NCBI GenBank assembly: GCA_027484825.1
Contig: JAIXSE010000031.1
Span: 1-64,000 of the forward strand
Length of the DNA: 64,000 nt
Origin: Rubrivivax sp.
Lineage (GTDB): Bacteria > Pseudomonadota > Gammaproteobacteria > Burkholderiales > Burkholderiaceae_C
Reading direction: 5' to 3'
Position 1 is the first letter of the stretch. Each line of letters opens with the position of its first letter. Shown here one piece after another: positions 24,708 to 33,416 of the stretch. The position numbers and the translations under genes are program-made. The notes under the pieces are model-generated. The model worked only from the letters and a program-made list of their open reading frames with translations. It ran no database searches and was not told where the DNA came from.

Positions 24708-25369
24708 GCAATCACCTGTTGGGCAAACTCTCGTAAGGCATCGATCAGCGCATCGGAGGCCTGGGCTGCCGCCGCACCGTCGCCGCCGGCAATGGCCTCG
24801 GCCAGACGCTGATGGCAGCGCGCGCCGATGGCCACGTCGCCCAGGTGCCGATAAGCGTACCAGAAGCGTCTGCACTGGATGATCATCGGCATCACCGCGC
24901 CAGCCGCGAAACGGTTGCGGCAGGCCGCATGGTTCACCCGGTCCAGCACCTGGTCCACCCGCATGTAGGCTTCCAGGTCCTGCCGCTGCGCTGCCTCGGC
25001 CATGCGGGCCGCGCAGTCCAGCAGCGCCTGGCGCTGCGCCGGCGTGGCGCGGCGGGCCGAGCAGCAGGCGATCAGCCGCTCCAGCGGCCGGCGGGCATCC
25101 AGCAGGTCGAACTGCTCGGCCACCTGGATGTCGCTGACCATCAGCCCGCGCCGGGGCAACTGCACGATCAGCCCGTGGGCCACCAGCCGCATCAGCGCTT
25201 CCCGCGTGGGCGTGCGCCCCAGGGCGATGCGGGTGATCAGCTCGGACTCCACCACCGGCGTGCCGGGCCGCAGCTCCAGCGTGGCGATCATGTTCTCGAT
25301 GGCATCAAAGGCCTGGTCGGCCTGGCGGCGCTTGTCCTGTTCTTGTTGTTCGGGGGTGTCTGAAGTCAT
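24704..25369 (-). CDS. GntR-family transcriptional regulator, FCD (FadR) type
   Basis: 221 residues. The N-terminal winged helix (about 15-80) shows the GntR pattern with LRPGTPVVESELITRIALGRTPTREALMRLVAHGLIVQLPRRG; the C-terminal part is the all-helical FCD ligand-binding domain. It is the first gene of a minus-strand unit with the 4-hydroxyproline epimerase (4-base ATGA overlap) and the transporter fusion, and most likely controls that unit in response to hydroxyproline or a catabolite. Its operator would lie in 25370-25606; no clear palindrome was picked out there. Confidence 0.88.
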   Translation of the reverse strand: MTSDTPEQQEQDKRRQADQAFDAIENMIATLELRPGTPVVESELITRIALGRTPTREALMRLVAHGLIVQLPRRGLMVSDIQVAEQFDLLDARRPLERLIACCSARRATPAQRQALLDCAARMAEAAQRQDLEAYMRVDQVLDRVNHAACRNRFAAGAVMPMIIQCRRFWYAYRHLGDVAIGARCHQRLAEAIAGGDGAAAAQASDALIDALREFAQQVIA

Positions 25370-25606
25370 GGGTCGGCATCATCGCAGTTCGAACAAGGGG
25401 CTCCGGCGCTGCCGTGCCGCTCGCTTCCCCCGGCTTGACGACGGCAGGTCAGACCGCTTTCGGGGTTTTCGATGGCCCTGCCCGGTGAAGCCGCGCCGAC
25501 ACCGATGCGGGCGAGGCGGACCGGACGCATACAATCACCGGTTCATTCGTCCAGCGGAGGGCTGAAGGCCTGACGCGGGAACGACCCATTTCTGAGGGAT
25601 ATCGAC

Positions 25607-25930
25607 GTGTTTATTTCCAACGCTTACGCCCAGACGGCGACTGGTTCCGACCCGACGGGGGGCTTCCTCGGCATGCTGCCGCTGGTGCTCATGTTCGTGG
25701 TCATGTACTTTGTGATGATCCGTCCGCAGATGAAGCGTCAGAAGGAGCACCGCGCACTGGTGGAAGCCCTGGCCAAGGGCGATGAAATCATCACCAACAG
25801 CGGCATCCTGGGCAAGATCAGCAAGGTGGGCGAGACCTACCTGACCGTCGAGATCGCTCCCGGCACCGAAGTGCAGCTGCAGCGCTCGGCCGTGCTGCAG
25901 GTGCTGCCCAAGGGCACGGTCACCAAGTGA
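25607..25930 (+). CDS. yajC: Sec translocon accessory subunit YajC
   Basis: 107-residue single-span inner-membrane protein that associates with SecDF. The start is GTG at 25607. A short N-terminal stretch with Ala-rich sequence is followed by the membrane helix LPLVLMFVVMYFVMI and the conserved RPQMKRQKEHRALVEALAKGDEIITNSGILGKI. It precedes secD by 123 bases containing two hairpins. The usual upstream genes queA and tgt are not here; instead a divergent GntR operon borders it. Confidence 0.95.
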   Translation: MFISNAYAQTATGSDPTGGFLGMLPLVLMFVVMYFVMIRPQMKRQKEHRALVEALAKGDEIITNSGILGKISKVGETYLTVEIAPGTEVQLQRSAVLQVLPKGTVTK

Positions 25931-25938
25931 TGAACCTG

Positions 25939-25957
25939 CCGGTCACCCGCTGACCGG
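25939..25957 (+). other. Hairpin 1 in the yajC-secD spacer
   Basis: CCGGTCA at 25939-25945 and TGACCGG at 25951-25957 form a perfect 7-bp stem with a 5-base loop, starting 9 bases after the yajC stop. No T tract. Confidence 0.4.
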
Positions 25958-25969
25958 CTTCCCCCCCAG

Positions 25970-25999
25970 ACCCGGCCCGTGCCCAGGCACCGGCCGGGT
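25970..25999 (+). other. Hairpin 2 in the yajC-secD spacer
   Basis: ACCCGGCC at 25970-25977 and GGCCGGGT at 25992-25999 form a perfect 8-bp stem around a 14-base loop. Only a TTCC follows, so it is at most a weak terminator; it may set the yajC:secD expression ratio. Confidence 0.4.
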
Positions 26000-26053
26000 T
26001 CCGCTTGAGGTGGCGGCGTCGGACGCCCCGCCTGGTTGTCAGAGGATGTCCTC

Positions 26054-27994
26054 ATGAACCGTTACCCGCTCTGGAAATATGCGGTGCTGCTGGTGGCACT
26101 GCTGGTGGGCTTCATCTACACCCTGCCCAACCTGTTCGGCGAAGCGCCGGCGGTGCAGGTGTCGAGCGCCAAGGTCACGATCAAGGTGGACGACAGCGTC
26201 CGCCAGCGTGTGGAGCAGGCCCTGGCCCAGGCCAACCTGAAGCCCGATTTCGTGCACCTGGAAGGCAATTCGGTCCGCGCCCGTTTCGGCGACACCGACA
26301 GCCAGCTCAAGGCCAAGGACGTCATCTCCCGGCAACTCAACGGCGCCACCAGTGGCAGCGGCAATGAGGGCGGCGAGCCGCCCTACATCGTGGCGCTGAA
26401 CCTGGTCTCGCGCTCGCCTGAATGGCTCACCGCGCTGCATGCCTTCCCCATGTACCTGGGCCTGGACCTGCGGGGCGGCGTCCACTTCATGATGCAGGTG
26501 GACATGAAGGCTGCGCTGACCAAGCGCGCCGACGCCCTGTCCAGCGACGCCCGCACCCTGCTGCGTGACAAGAACATCCGCCATGCCGGCATCGCCCGGG
26601 ACGGCAACAACGTCGTCATCAGCTTCCGCGACGACGCCACCCGCAACCAGGCGCTGGACGCCCTGCGCGGCATGACCACCGAGGTGGCCTGGACCTCCTC
26701 CGGCGAAGGCAGCGAACTGCGCCTGACCGGCGCGCTGACCCCGGCCGCCGTCATCGCCGTCCAGGACGCCGCCATCAAGCAGAACATCACCACCCTGCAC
26801 AACCGGGTGAACGAGCTGGGCGTGGCCGAGCCGGTCATCCAGCAGCAGGGCCGTGACCGCGTCATCGTCCAGCTGCCGGGCGTGCAGGACACCGCCAAGG
26901 CCAAGGACATCATCGGCCGCACCGCCACGCTGGAGCTGCGCATGGTGGACGAAAGCGCCGAAGCCCAGGCGGCGCTGAATGGCAACGGCCCGGTGCCCTT
27001 CGGCTCCGAGCGCTACATGGAGCGTCGTGACGCCCAGCTGATTCCGATCATCGTCAAGCGCACCGTCATCATCACCGGTGACAACCTCAATGACGCGCAG
27101 CCCGGTTTTGACGAGGGCCACAACCCGTCGGTCAACCTGAGCGTGGACGCCAAGGGCGCCCGCATCATGAAGGACGTCTCGCGCGAGAACATCGGCAAGC
27201 GCATGGCCATCATCCTGTTCGAAAAGGGCAAGGGTGAGGTGGTGACGTCACCGACCATCCGCGGCGAGCTGGGCAACCGCTTCAGCATCACCGGCTCGAT
27301 GAACACCCAGCAGGCGGCGGACACCGCGCTGCTGCTGCGCGCCGGCTCGCTGGCCGCCCCGATGGACATCATCGAGGAGCGCACCATCGGCCCGAGCCTG
27401 GGCAAGGAAAACATCGACAAGGGCATCGCCTCGGTCACCTGGGGCTTTGTGGCGGTCGCCGTCTTCATGTGTCTGTACTACATGATGTTCGGTGTCTTCT
27501 CGGCGCTGGCGCTGGGCTTCAACCTGCTGCTGCTGCTGGCGGTGCTGTCGCTGATGCAGGCCACGCTGAGCCTGCCCGGCATCGCGGCCATTGCGCTGGT
27601 GCTGGGCATGGCCATTGACGCCAACGTGCTGATCAACGAGCGGGTGCGGGAAGAACTGCGGGCCGGCCTGGCGCCGCAGCAGGCCATTCACGCCGGTTAC
27701 GAGCGGGCCTGGGCCACCATCCTGGACTCCAACGTCACCACCCTGATCGCCGGTCTGGCCCTGCTGGCCTTCGGCTCGGGCCCCATCAAGGGCTTCGCCG
27801 TCGTGCACTGCCTGGGCATCATCACCTCGATGATCTCGTCGGTGATGTTCTCGCGGGCGCTGGTCAACCTCTGGTATGGGCGTCGCAAGCGCCTGAAGGG
27901 GGTGTCCATCGGCACCATCTGGAAACCCACCCCTGAGCCGGGCACCGAGAGTGCCGTCAGCAGCGAAGCCAACGAGGTTGCGAAGGCCCGCTGA
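26054..27994 (+). CDS. secD: Protein translocase subunit SecD
   Basis: Proton-driven RND-type component that helps pull proteins through SecYEG. From the ATG at 26054 (AGAGGATGTCCTC upstream) the product is 646 residues, beginning MNRYPLWKYAVLLVALLVGFIYTLPNLFGE. Typical segments: LGLDLRGGVHFMMQVD (D1 motif), the P1 periplasmic domain, and the C-terminal membrane part with GMAIDANVLINERVREEL (D4-like motif). An in-frame ATG 18 bases upstream is less likely. secF follows after 32 bases. Confidence 0.96.
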   Translation: MNRYPLWKYAVLLVALLVGFIYTLPNLFGEAPAVQVSSAKVTIKVDDSVRQRVEQALAQANLKPDFVHLEGNSVRARFGDTDSQLKAKDVISRQLNGATSGSGNEGGEPPYIVALNLVSRSPEWLTALHAFPMYLGLDLRGGVHFMMQVDMKAALTKRADALSSDARTLLRDKNIRHAGIARDGNNVVISFRDDATRNQALDALRGMTTEVAWTSSGEGSELRLTGALTPAAVIAVQDAAIKQNITTLHNRVNELGVAEPVIQQQGRDRVIVQLPGVQDTAKAKDIIGRTATLELRMVDESAEAQAALNGNGPVPFGSERYMERRDAQLIPIIVKRTVIITGDNLNDAQPGFDEGHNPSVNLSVDAKGARIMKDVSRENIGKRMAIILFEKGKGEVVTSPTIRGELGNRFSITGSMNTQQAADTALLLRAGSLAAPMDIIEERTIGPSLGKENIDKGIASVTWGFVAVAVFMCLYYMMFGVFSALALGFNLLLLLAVLSLMQATLSLPGIAAIALVLGMAIDANVLINERVREELRAGLAPQQAIHAGYERAWATILDSNVTTLIAGLALLAFGSGPIKGFAVVHCLGIITSMISSVMFSRALVNLWYGRRKRLKGVSIGTIWKPTPEPGTESAVSSEANEVAKAR

Positions 27995-28026
27995 GGCCTC
28001 GCACCCCATCTCGAGCGCAGAACGCC

Positions 28027-29058
28027 ATGGAATTTTTCCGAATCAAACGGGACATCCCGTTCATGAAGCACGCGTTGGTCTTCAACGTCGTGTCCTTCCT
28101 GACCTTCGCCGCCGCCGTGTTCTTCCTGTTCACCAAGGGGCTGCATTTCTCCATCGAATTCACCGGGGGAACCTCGATCGAGGTGGCCTACACCCAGCCG
28201 GCGGACATCAACAAGACCCGGCATGTGGTCGAGCAGATGGGCTTCGGCGAGGTGCAGGTCACCAACTTCGGCACCACGCGTGACGTGATGATCCGCCTGC
28301 CGGTGCGTCCGGAGGTCAAGCAGGACGTCATCGTCGGCAAGGTGTTCGACGCCCTGTGCAAGGCCGAAAACGGCACGGTGGAGCAACACCAGTCGGTGAC
28401 GCCGCAAGGCGAGTCGGTCAGCAAGCCCACCTGCGTGGTGGGTCAGGCCGAACCGCTGGCGCTGTCCAAGAGCGAGCTGATCGGCCCGTCGGTCGGCGCC
28501 GAGCTGGCCACCAATGCGGCCTATGCGCTGGCCGCCACCGTCATCGGCATCATGCTGTACCTGGCCTTCCGCTTCGAGTGGAAGTTCGCCGTGGCCGGCA
28601 TCATCGCCAACCTGCACGACGTGGTGATCATCCTGGGCTTCTTCGCCTACTTCCAGTGGGAGTTCTCGCTGGCGGTGCTGGCGGCCGTGCTGGCGGTGCT
28701 GGGGTATTCGGTCAACGAGTCGGTCGTGATTTTTGACCGGGTGCGTGAAGCTTTCCGCAAGTACCGTACCTTCAACACCCATCAGGTGATCGACCACGCC
28801 ATCACCTCCACCATCAGCCGCACCATCATCACCCACGGCTCCACGCAGATGATGGTGCTGTCGATGCTGCTGTTCGGCGGCCCGACGCTGCATTACTTCG
28901 CCATCGCCCTGACCATCGGCATTCTGTTCGGCATCTACTCGTCCGTGTTTGTGGCGGCAGCGATCGCCATGTGGCTGGGCGTCAAGCGTGAGGACCTGGT
29001 GAAGCAATCCGTCAAGCGGGAGGATCCTGACGACCCGAACGCGGGTGCGGTGGTGTAG
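28027..29058 (+). CDS. secF: Protein translocase subunit SecF
   Basis: Partner of SecD in the inner membrane. 343 residues beginning MEFFRIKRDIPFMKHALVFN, with six membrane helices, the periplasmic segment ISIEFTGGTSIEV-like (HFSIEFTGGTSIEVAYT) and the helix-4 motif GYSVNESVVIFDRVREAFRK. Length is slightly above E. coli SecF (323). Same transcript as secD. Confidence 0.96.
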   Translation: MEFFRIKRDIPFMKHALVFNVVSFLTFAAAVFFLFTKGLHFSIEFTGGTSIEVAYTQPADINKTRHVVEQMGFGEVQVTNFGTTRDVMIRLPVRPEVKQDVIVGKVFDALCKAENGTVEQHQSVTPQGESVSKPTCVVGQAEPLALSKSELIGPSVGAELATNAAYALAATVIGIMLYLAFRFEWKFAVAGIIANLHDVVIILGFFAYFQWEFSLAVLAAVLAVLGYSVNESVVIFDRVREAFRKYRTFNTHQVIDHAITSTISRTIITHGSTQMMVLSMLLFGGPTLHYFAIALTIGILFGIYSSVFVAAAIAMWLGVKREDLVKQSVKREDPDDPNAGAVV

Positions 29059-29092
29059 TAGAGTCAGCCGCAGTTCTCCACTCCTTTTTTAG

Positions 29093-31519
29093 ATGACCGC
29101 CGCAGACGCTCGTTCACAGGCACTGGCTACCCAGGCGCGGCGCGTTCACACGGAAGTGCTGCTGCGGGGCCTGCCGTCCGTCGTGGCCACGCTCACTTCG
29201 GCGGTGCAGGACCTGCTGTCCCAGCCCGCCGAGCACGCGCTGCAGATGGCCCGCCGCGACGCTTTTGAAGCGTGGCAGCGCTGCGCCACGCCCTGGCACG
29301 CCCGGCTGGGCAAGTCGCTGCGGCATGTGTATCACCACGGGCCGGGCGACTCCCGCTCGGCCTCGCTCACCAGCCGTCCCCAGAACCTGTCTTTGGTGGA
29401 CGACGACACCATCGAACGCGAGATCATTGCCTCGCGTCTGGCCCTGGCCATGATGGACAAGGCGAGCTGGGAGTTCAGCGACCTGCGCAACCGCATGCAG
29501 CGGCTCGAAGGCCTGGAAGATCTTCCCCACCAGGACCTGCTCCGGGCCCAGGTGCTGGCGCGACTGGTGCTGGACGCCTGGTTCGAATCCGGTCTGAGCA
29601 GCTCGGTCTGGCAGATGCTGCAGCGTGCGCTGCATCAAGAGCTGTCGCAGTTGCTCAGCGAGGCCTATCACGACGCCAACCATCTGTTGCTGACGCAAGG
29701 CGTGATGCCGGAGGTGGACCTGCGTCCGCTGATCCGGCGCAACGCCTCTGCGCTGCCGCCGTCGGCCGCGCCGTCCGCCGTGCAAGCACAGGCGCATGGG
29801 CAGGGGGCCTCGGCATCGTCATCCAGTCATGCCGCGACCGTTGCAGCCGGCATCGCGCCGCAGGCTGCCGCGCCGGGGCCGTCCCCCGTTGCCGCGCTGA
29901 CGCCGGCCACCCAGTCCGCGCAGCAGGTCATGGCCCAGCTCCAGCGGGTGCTGGCCCGTCATGTGCCGGAGCTGGCCCGTGGCTCAGCCTCCGCGCCGAC
30001 CGTGCCGGCCCGCCCGTCCCAGATGGGAGCCGGCCCGGGGCGCGCCACGGTCACCGGTGTCAGCCCCACCCAGATGGGCGCCCCCCTGTCACGCCATGCA
30101 GCGGGCGTGCCGCATTCCCAGCGTCTGGGCGCGGCCATCAACATGGCGCAGGAAACCGTCCAGCGACGGGTCGAGCAGGCGGACGCCCCCGGTGTGGACA
30201 TCCACATGACGGCGCCGCAGGCCCTGGACGAAATCCGCCAGCGCAACCAGACGCTCAAATCGGCCCTGAAACAGGCTGCCGACACACCCGCTGAACGCGC
30301 CACCATCGAACTGGTGGCGCTGCTCTTCCAGGCCATCCTGCAGGAAGAGCGCATTCCACCGGCCCTGCGGGTCTGGTTCGCCCGTCTCCAGATGCCGGTG
30401 CTGCGCGTGGCCATCGGCGAGCCTGATTTCTTCGCGGCGGAAGATCATCCGGCCCGTCGCCTGATCGACCGCATGGGCGCCTGCGTCATGGGCTTCAGCG
30501 CTTCGGCGGCAGACATCGGCGACGCGCTGGAGCGCGAGATCAAGCGTGTGGTGCAGGTGGTGGAAGCCTATCCGGACACCGGTCGCCGCGTCTTCCAGAC
30601 GGTGCTCACCGAATTCGAGAAATTCCTCGACCACTATTTCCAGCAGGAAAACGAAGTCTCCCGCAAGGGCGTGTCCCTGGCCCAGCAGGTGGAGCAGCGC
30701 GAGACGCTGGCCATCCAGTACACCATCGAGCTGCGCAAGATGCTCTCCGAGGTGCCGGTGCAGGACGGTGTGCGGGACTTCCTCTTCCAGATCTGGGCCG
30801 ACGTGCTGGCCGTCACCGGCGTGCGCTACGGCCCGCAGGCGGACCAGACCAAGCTGATGAAGCGGGCCGCGGCCGACCTGATCTGGTCGGCCAGTGCCAA
30901 GGTCTCCCGGGAAGACCGGGCCGAGGTCATCCGCCGCCTGCCGCCCCTGCTCAAGACACTGCGTGACGGCATGGGTCATGCCGGCATGACCGCCGAGCGA
31001 CAGGACGAGCAGATCCGCTCGCTCAACAACGCCCTGGCGGCGGCCTTCACCGCCAAGACGGCGGCGATTCCGCGCGAACGTCTGGACGAGCTGATGAGCC
31101 AGCTGGAAACGCTGGAAGCGATGTTGCCCAGCACCGAAGCCGGAGTGGAGATCAACGAGTCGCTGGTGCGGGATCTGTCCAGCCACGAAGTGGACGGGCT
31201 GGAAGTGGTGGCCGAAGGCGGCACCCCGCCCACCGCCGCCATGCTGGCCTGGGCGCGCGAGCTGCAGGTCGGTAGCTGGTACATGCTGGACTACCGCAAC
31301 CGGGTGGAGCCGGTGCAGCTGGTCTGGCGCGGCATGCGCCACCACCTGATCCTGTTTGTCTCGCCGCAAGGGCGCGGCGTGCTGTTCCAGCTGAGCCGAC
31401 TGGGCGCATTCCTGCAGGCCGGCTTGATGCTGCCCGCGCAGGACGAGTCGCTCACCGTCAAGGCCACCCGCAATGCGCTGGCCAAGCTGGAAGTGGATCC
31501 GACGCGTCTGCTGGCCTGA
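29093..31519 (+). CDS. DUF1631 family protein
   Basis: Large cytoplasmic protein of 808 residues, without signal peptide or membrane segments. It matches the DUF1631 family pattern: an N-terminal helical region (LRGLPSVVATLTSAVQDLLSQP), a middle Ala/Pro-rich linker at about 220-330, and a conserved helical C-terminal half (ATIELVALLFQAILQEERIPPALRVWFARLQMPVLRVAI, ADDHPARRLIDRMGA-like and a PilZ-like end with LQVGSWYMLDYRNRVEPVQLVWRG). The function is not established in general; links to c-di-GMP-type or stress responses are suggestions only. It starts 34 bases after secF and may be co-transcribed, and ends at a bidirectional terminator. Confidence 0.8.
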   Translation: MTAADARSQALATQARRVHTEVLLRGLPSVVATLTSAVQDLLSQPAEHALQMARRDAFEAWQRCATPWHARLGKSLRHVYHHGPGDSRSASLTSRPQNLSLVDDDTIEREIIASRLALAMMDKASWEFSDLRNRMQRLEGLEDLPHQDLLRAQVLARLVLDAWFESGLSSSVWQMLQRALHQELSQLLSEAYHDANHLLLTQGVMPEVDLRPLIRRNASALPPSAAPSAVQAQAHGQGASASSSSHAATVAAGIAPQAAAPGPSPVAALTPATQSAQQVMAQLQRVLARHVPELARGSASAPTVPARPSQMGAGPGRATVTGVSPTQMGAPLSRHAAGVPHSQRLGAAINMAQETVQRRVEQADAPGVDIHMTAPQALDEIRQRNQTLKSALKQAADTPAERATIELVALLFQAILQEERIPPALRVWFARLQMPVLRVAIGEPDFFAAEDHPARRLIDRMGACVMGFSASAADIGDALEREIKRVVQVVEAYPDTGRRVFQTVLTEFEKFLDHYFQQENEVSRKGVSLAQQVEQRETLAIQYTIELRKMLSEVPVQDGVRDFLFQIWADVLAVTGVRYGPQADQTKLMKRAAADLIWSASAKVSREDRAEVIRRLPPLLKTLRDGMGHAGMTAERQDEQIRSLNNALAAAFTAKTAAIPRERLDELMSQLETLEAMLPSTEAGVEINESLVRDLSSHEVDGLEVVAEGGTPPTAAMLAWARELQVGSWYMLDYRNRVEPVQLVWRGMRHHLILFVSPQGRGVLFQLSRLGAFLQAGLMLPAQDESLTVKATRNALAKLEVDPTRLLA

Positions 31520-31560
31520 TCCGAGGTCGAATCCGGGCCTGATTCCGAAGGTCCCGCAAC

Positions 31561-31598
31561 AAAAAAGCCTCAGCGCGTGATACGCCTGAGGCTTTTTG
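31561..31598. terminator. Bidirectional terminator between DUF1631 gene and smg
   Basis: AAAAAGCCTCAGCG and CGCCTGAGGCTTTTT form a long stem with A and T runs at the ends, around a 7-base loop. It sits between convergent genes and serves both strands. Confidence 0.9.
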
Positions 31599-31639
31599 TT
31601 TCGTCTGAATGCGGCGTGGCCGCGACAGATTGGGGGGAA

Positions 31640-32092
31640 TCAGTGGATCAGCCGCTCTTCCGGGGCCACGAACAGCTCGTCCAGGATCAGCGCATCGGGC
31701 TCTTCGCCCAGGCTCCAGAACACCATCAGCACGATGATCTTCAGGTCTTCCAGGTCCAGCGGGCCACCGGGAATGGCCATGGCGCGGTCGATGACCATCT
31801 CCCGCATGGCGGTGGGCAGCACACCGGCGGAGGCCAGGAAGCTGATGAAGCCCATCGAGGCGTCGCCCAGGTGTTCCTGTTCGTCGCGCGAGTAGATGCG
31901 CAGGCTGCGCTCGCCGGGTTCGGCATGGTGGGACTGGGCCGAAGCGGCCAGCCCGTCCAGCCAGGACAGGGCGTCACGGATCTCGTCGTCCTCGAACCCG
32001 ACGGCTGACAGTTTCCGGGTCAACTGGGCGTGATCCGGGCAGGCGTCAGGCCGCCAATAGGTTTCGTACAGATAGACGAGCACGTCAAACAT
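31640..32092 (-). CDS. smg: Smg family protein (DUF494)
   Basis: 150-residue acidic cytoplasmic protein. MFDVLVYLYETYWRPDACPD and the terminal IIVLMVFWSLGEEPDALILDELFVAPEERLIH are diagnostic of the Smg family. It lies immediately downstream of dprA on the same strand (57-base gap), the conserved arrangement dprA-smg in beta- and gammaproteobacteria. Biochemical role is unknown. Confidence 0.93.
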   Translation of the reverse strand: MFDVLVYLYETYWRPDACPDHAQLTRKLSAVGFEDDEIRDALSWLDGLAASAQSHHAEPGERSLRIYSRDEQEHLGDASMGFISFLASAGVLPTAMREMVIDRAMAIPGGPLDLEDLKIIVLMVFWSLGEEPDALILDELFVAPEERLIH

Positions 32093-32149
32093 GAGGGGAC
32101 TATACCCCAGGGCCCCAAACCCCTCCGGCGCGAAATGAAAGGGCCCGGA

Positions 32150-33391
32150 TCAGGCCCGCACCCGGCGCTGAAACCGGGCGCCGGGCAGCCTGGCGATCTG
32201 GCCCTCCAGCTCCAGATCCAGCAGCGCGGCAGACAGCTCCTCCACCGGCCAACCGGTGCGCTGACCGAGCTGTTCCAGTGACAACGGATCATGCCCCAGT
32301 GCTCGGAGCACCGGGTGGAGAGTGCCCTCGGCCGATGCGGCGGCAATGGCATCAAAGTTGGCAGCTTGGCCGGATTTGCGCGACCGGGCTGTGACGCCTG
32401 ACGAGGGGCTAGGCGGCTCCGTCTGCAACTCGGGCTCCTGTTGCGCCATGGGAGATGTCGTCGTCTTAGCCTCGGTCCCGGCCGTCCCGGCCGTCCCGGT
32501 CGTGATCGCTGTCGCGGTCATGGGGGGCAGCTCACACAGCAGATCGTCCAAAGTCTGCACCAGGCAGGCCCCCTGCTTGAGCAGATGGTGGCAGCCCCGC
32601 GACTGCGCCGCATGGATGGAGCCGGGGATGGCGAACACCTCCCGTCCCGCCTCACTGGCCATACGCGCGGTGATGAGCGAGCCGGATTTGACGGCTGCCT
32701 CCACCACCAGACAGCCTTCGGCCAGGCCGGCGATGATGCGATTGCGCTGGGGGAAGTTGGGCGGCAGCGGTGGTGTGCCGACGAAGTATTCACTCACCAG
32801 CAGACCGCGACGGCTGATGTGCCGCGCCAGGTCCTCATGGGCCAGCGGATAGGCCTGATCGATGCCGGTGCCCAGGACCGCCAGCGTGCCGCCGGGTGTA
32901 TGCAGCGCCGCTTCATGCGCGGCCCCGTCGATCCCGGTGGCCAGGCCGGACACCACGCAAAAGCCAACCTCGCCCAGCCCTTGGGCAAACTGCCGTGCGT
33001 TGTCCTCGCCCTGCGGGGTGGGATGCCGACTGCCGACGACCGCAAGGGCCCGCCGAGTCAACAGCTCGCGCCGTCCCGCCAGATGCAGCATCAGGGGTGG
33101 ATCGGCCGTATGGAGGAGGGCAGGGGGGTAATCCGGGTCACCCAGCAGCAGGATGCTGTGGGCAGGGGAGGCGTCCAGCCACGCCGTGGTGCGGTGCCAG
33201 ATCTGATCCAGCTTGGGCGGGCCTTGTTGCAGGCGCTGGGATTCCGCCGCGGTGATCAGGCCCGTCCAGCCGGACGGACCTGCCTTCAGCACGGCCGCGG
33301 GATCTCCGTGCCGCGCCAGCAGCCGCCGGGCGGCGGCGCGCCCGACGCTGTCCAGCAGATGCAGCCAGGTCCGGAGATCCTCGTGCTGCAT
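32150..33391 (-). CDS. dprA: DNA-processing protein DprA
   Basis: Binds incoming single-stranded DNA and loads RecA in natural transformation. 413 residues: an N-terminal SAM-like region, the Rossmann-like core at about 85-300 (VVGSRHPTPQGEDNA, SGLATGIDGAAHEAAL, VLGTGIDQAYP, PQRNRIIAGL, VEAAVKSGSLITARMA, EVFAIPGSI) and a C-terminal winged helix at about 350-413. Between the two is a Thr/Ala/Gly-rich linker with tandem short repeats in the DNA (near 32478). All family motifs are intact. Confidence 0.95.
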   Translation of the reverse strand: MQHEDLRTWLHLLDSVGRAAARRLLARHGDPAAVLKAGPSGWTGLITAAESQRLQQGPPKLDQIWHRTTAWLDASPAHSILLLGDPDYPPALLHTADPPLMLHLAGRRELLTRRALAVVGSRHPTPQGEDNARQFAQGLGEVGFCVVSGLATGIDGAAHEAALHTPGGTLAVLGTGIDQAYPLAHEDLARHISRRGLLVSEYFVGTPPLPPNFPQRNRIIAGLAEGCLVVEAAVKSGSLITARMASEAGREVFAIPGSIHAAQSRGCHHLLKQGACLVQTLDDLLCELPPMTATAITTGTAGTAGTEAKTTTSPMAQQEPELQTEPPSPSSGVTARSRKSGQAANFDAIAAASAEGTLHPVLRALGHDPLSLEQLGQRTGWPVEELSAALLDLELEGQIARLPGARFQRRVRA

Positions 33392-33416
33392 CGCGGATGG
33401 CGTCGGGGAATGCCGA

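Noticed and set aside
32460..32515. Possible tandem repeat array in dprA
   Set aside because: The GGCCGTCCC-type repeats are short codon repeats inside the Thr/Ala/Gly-rich linker of DprA; no array of spacers or direct repeats typical of CRISPR.
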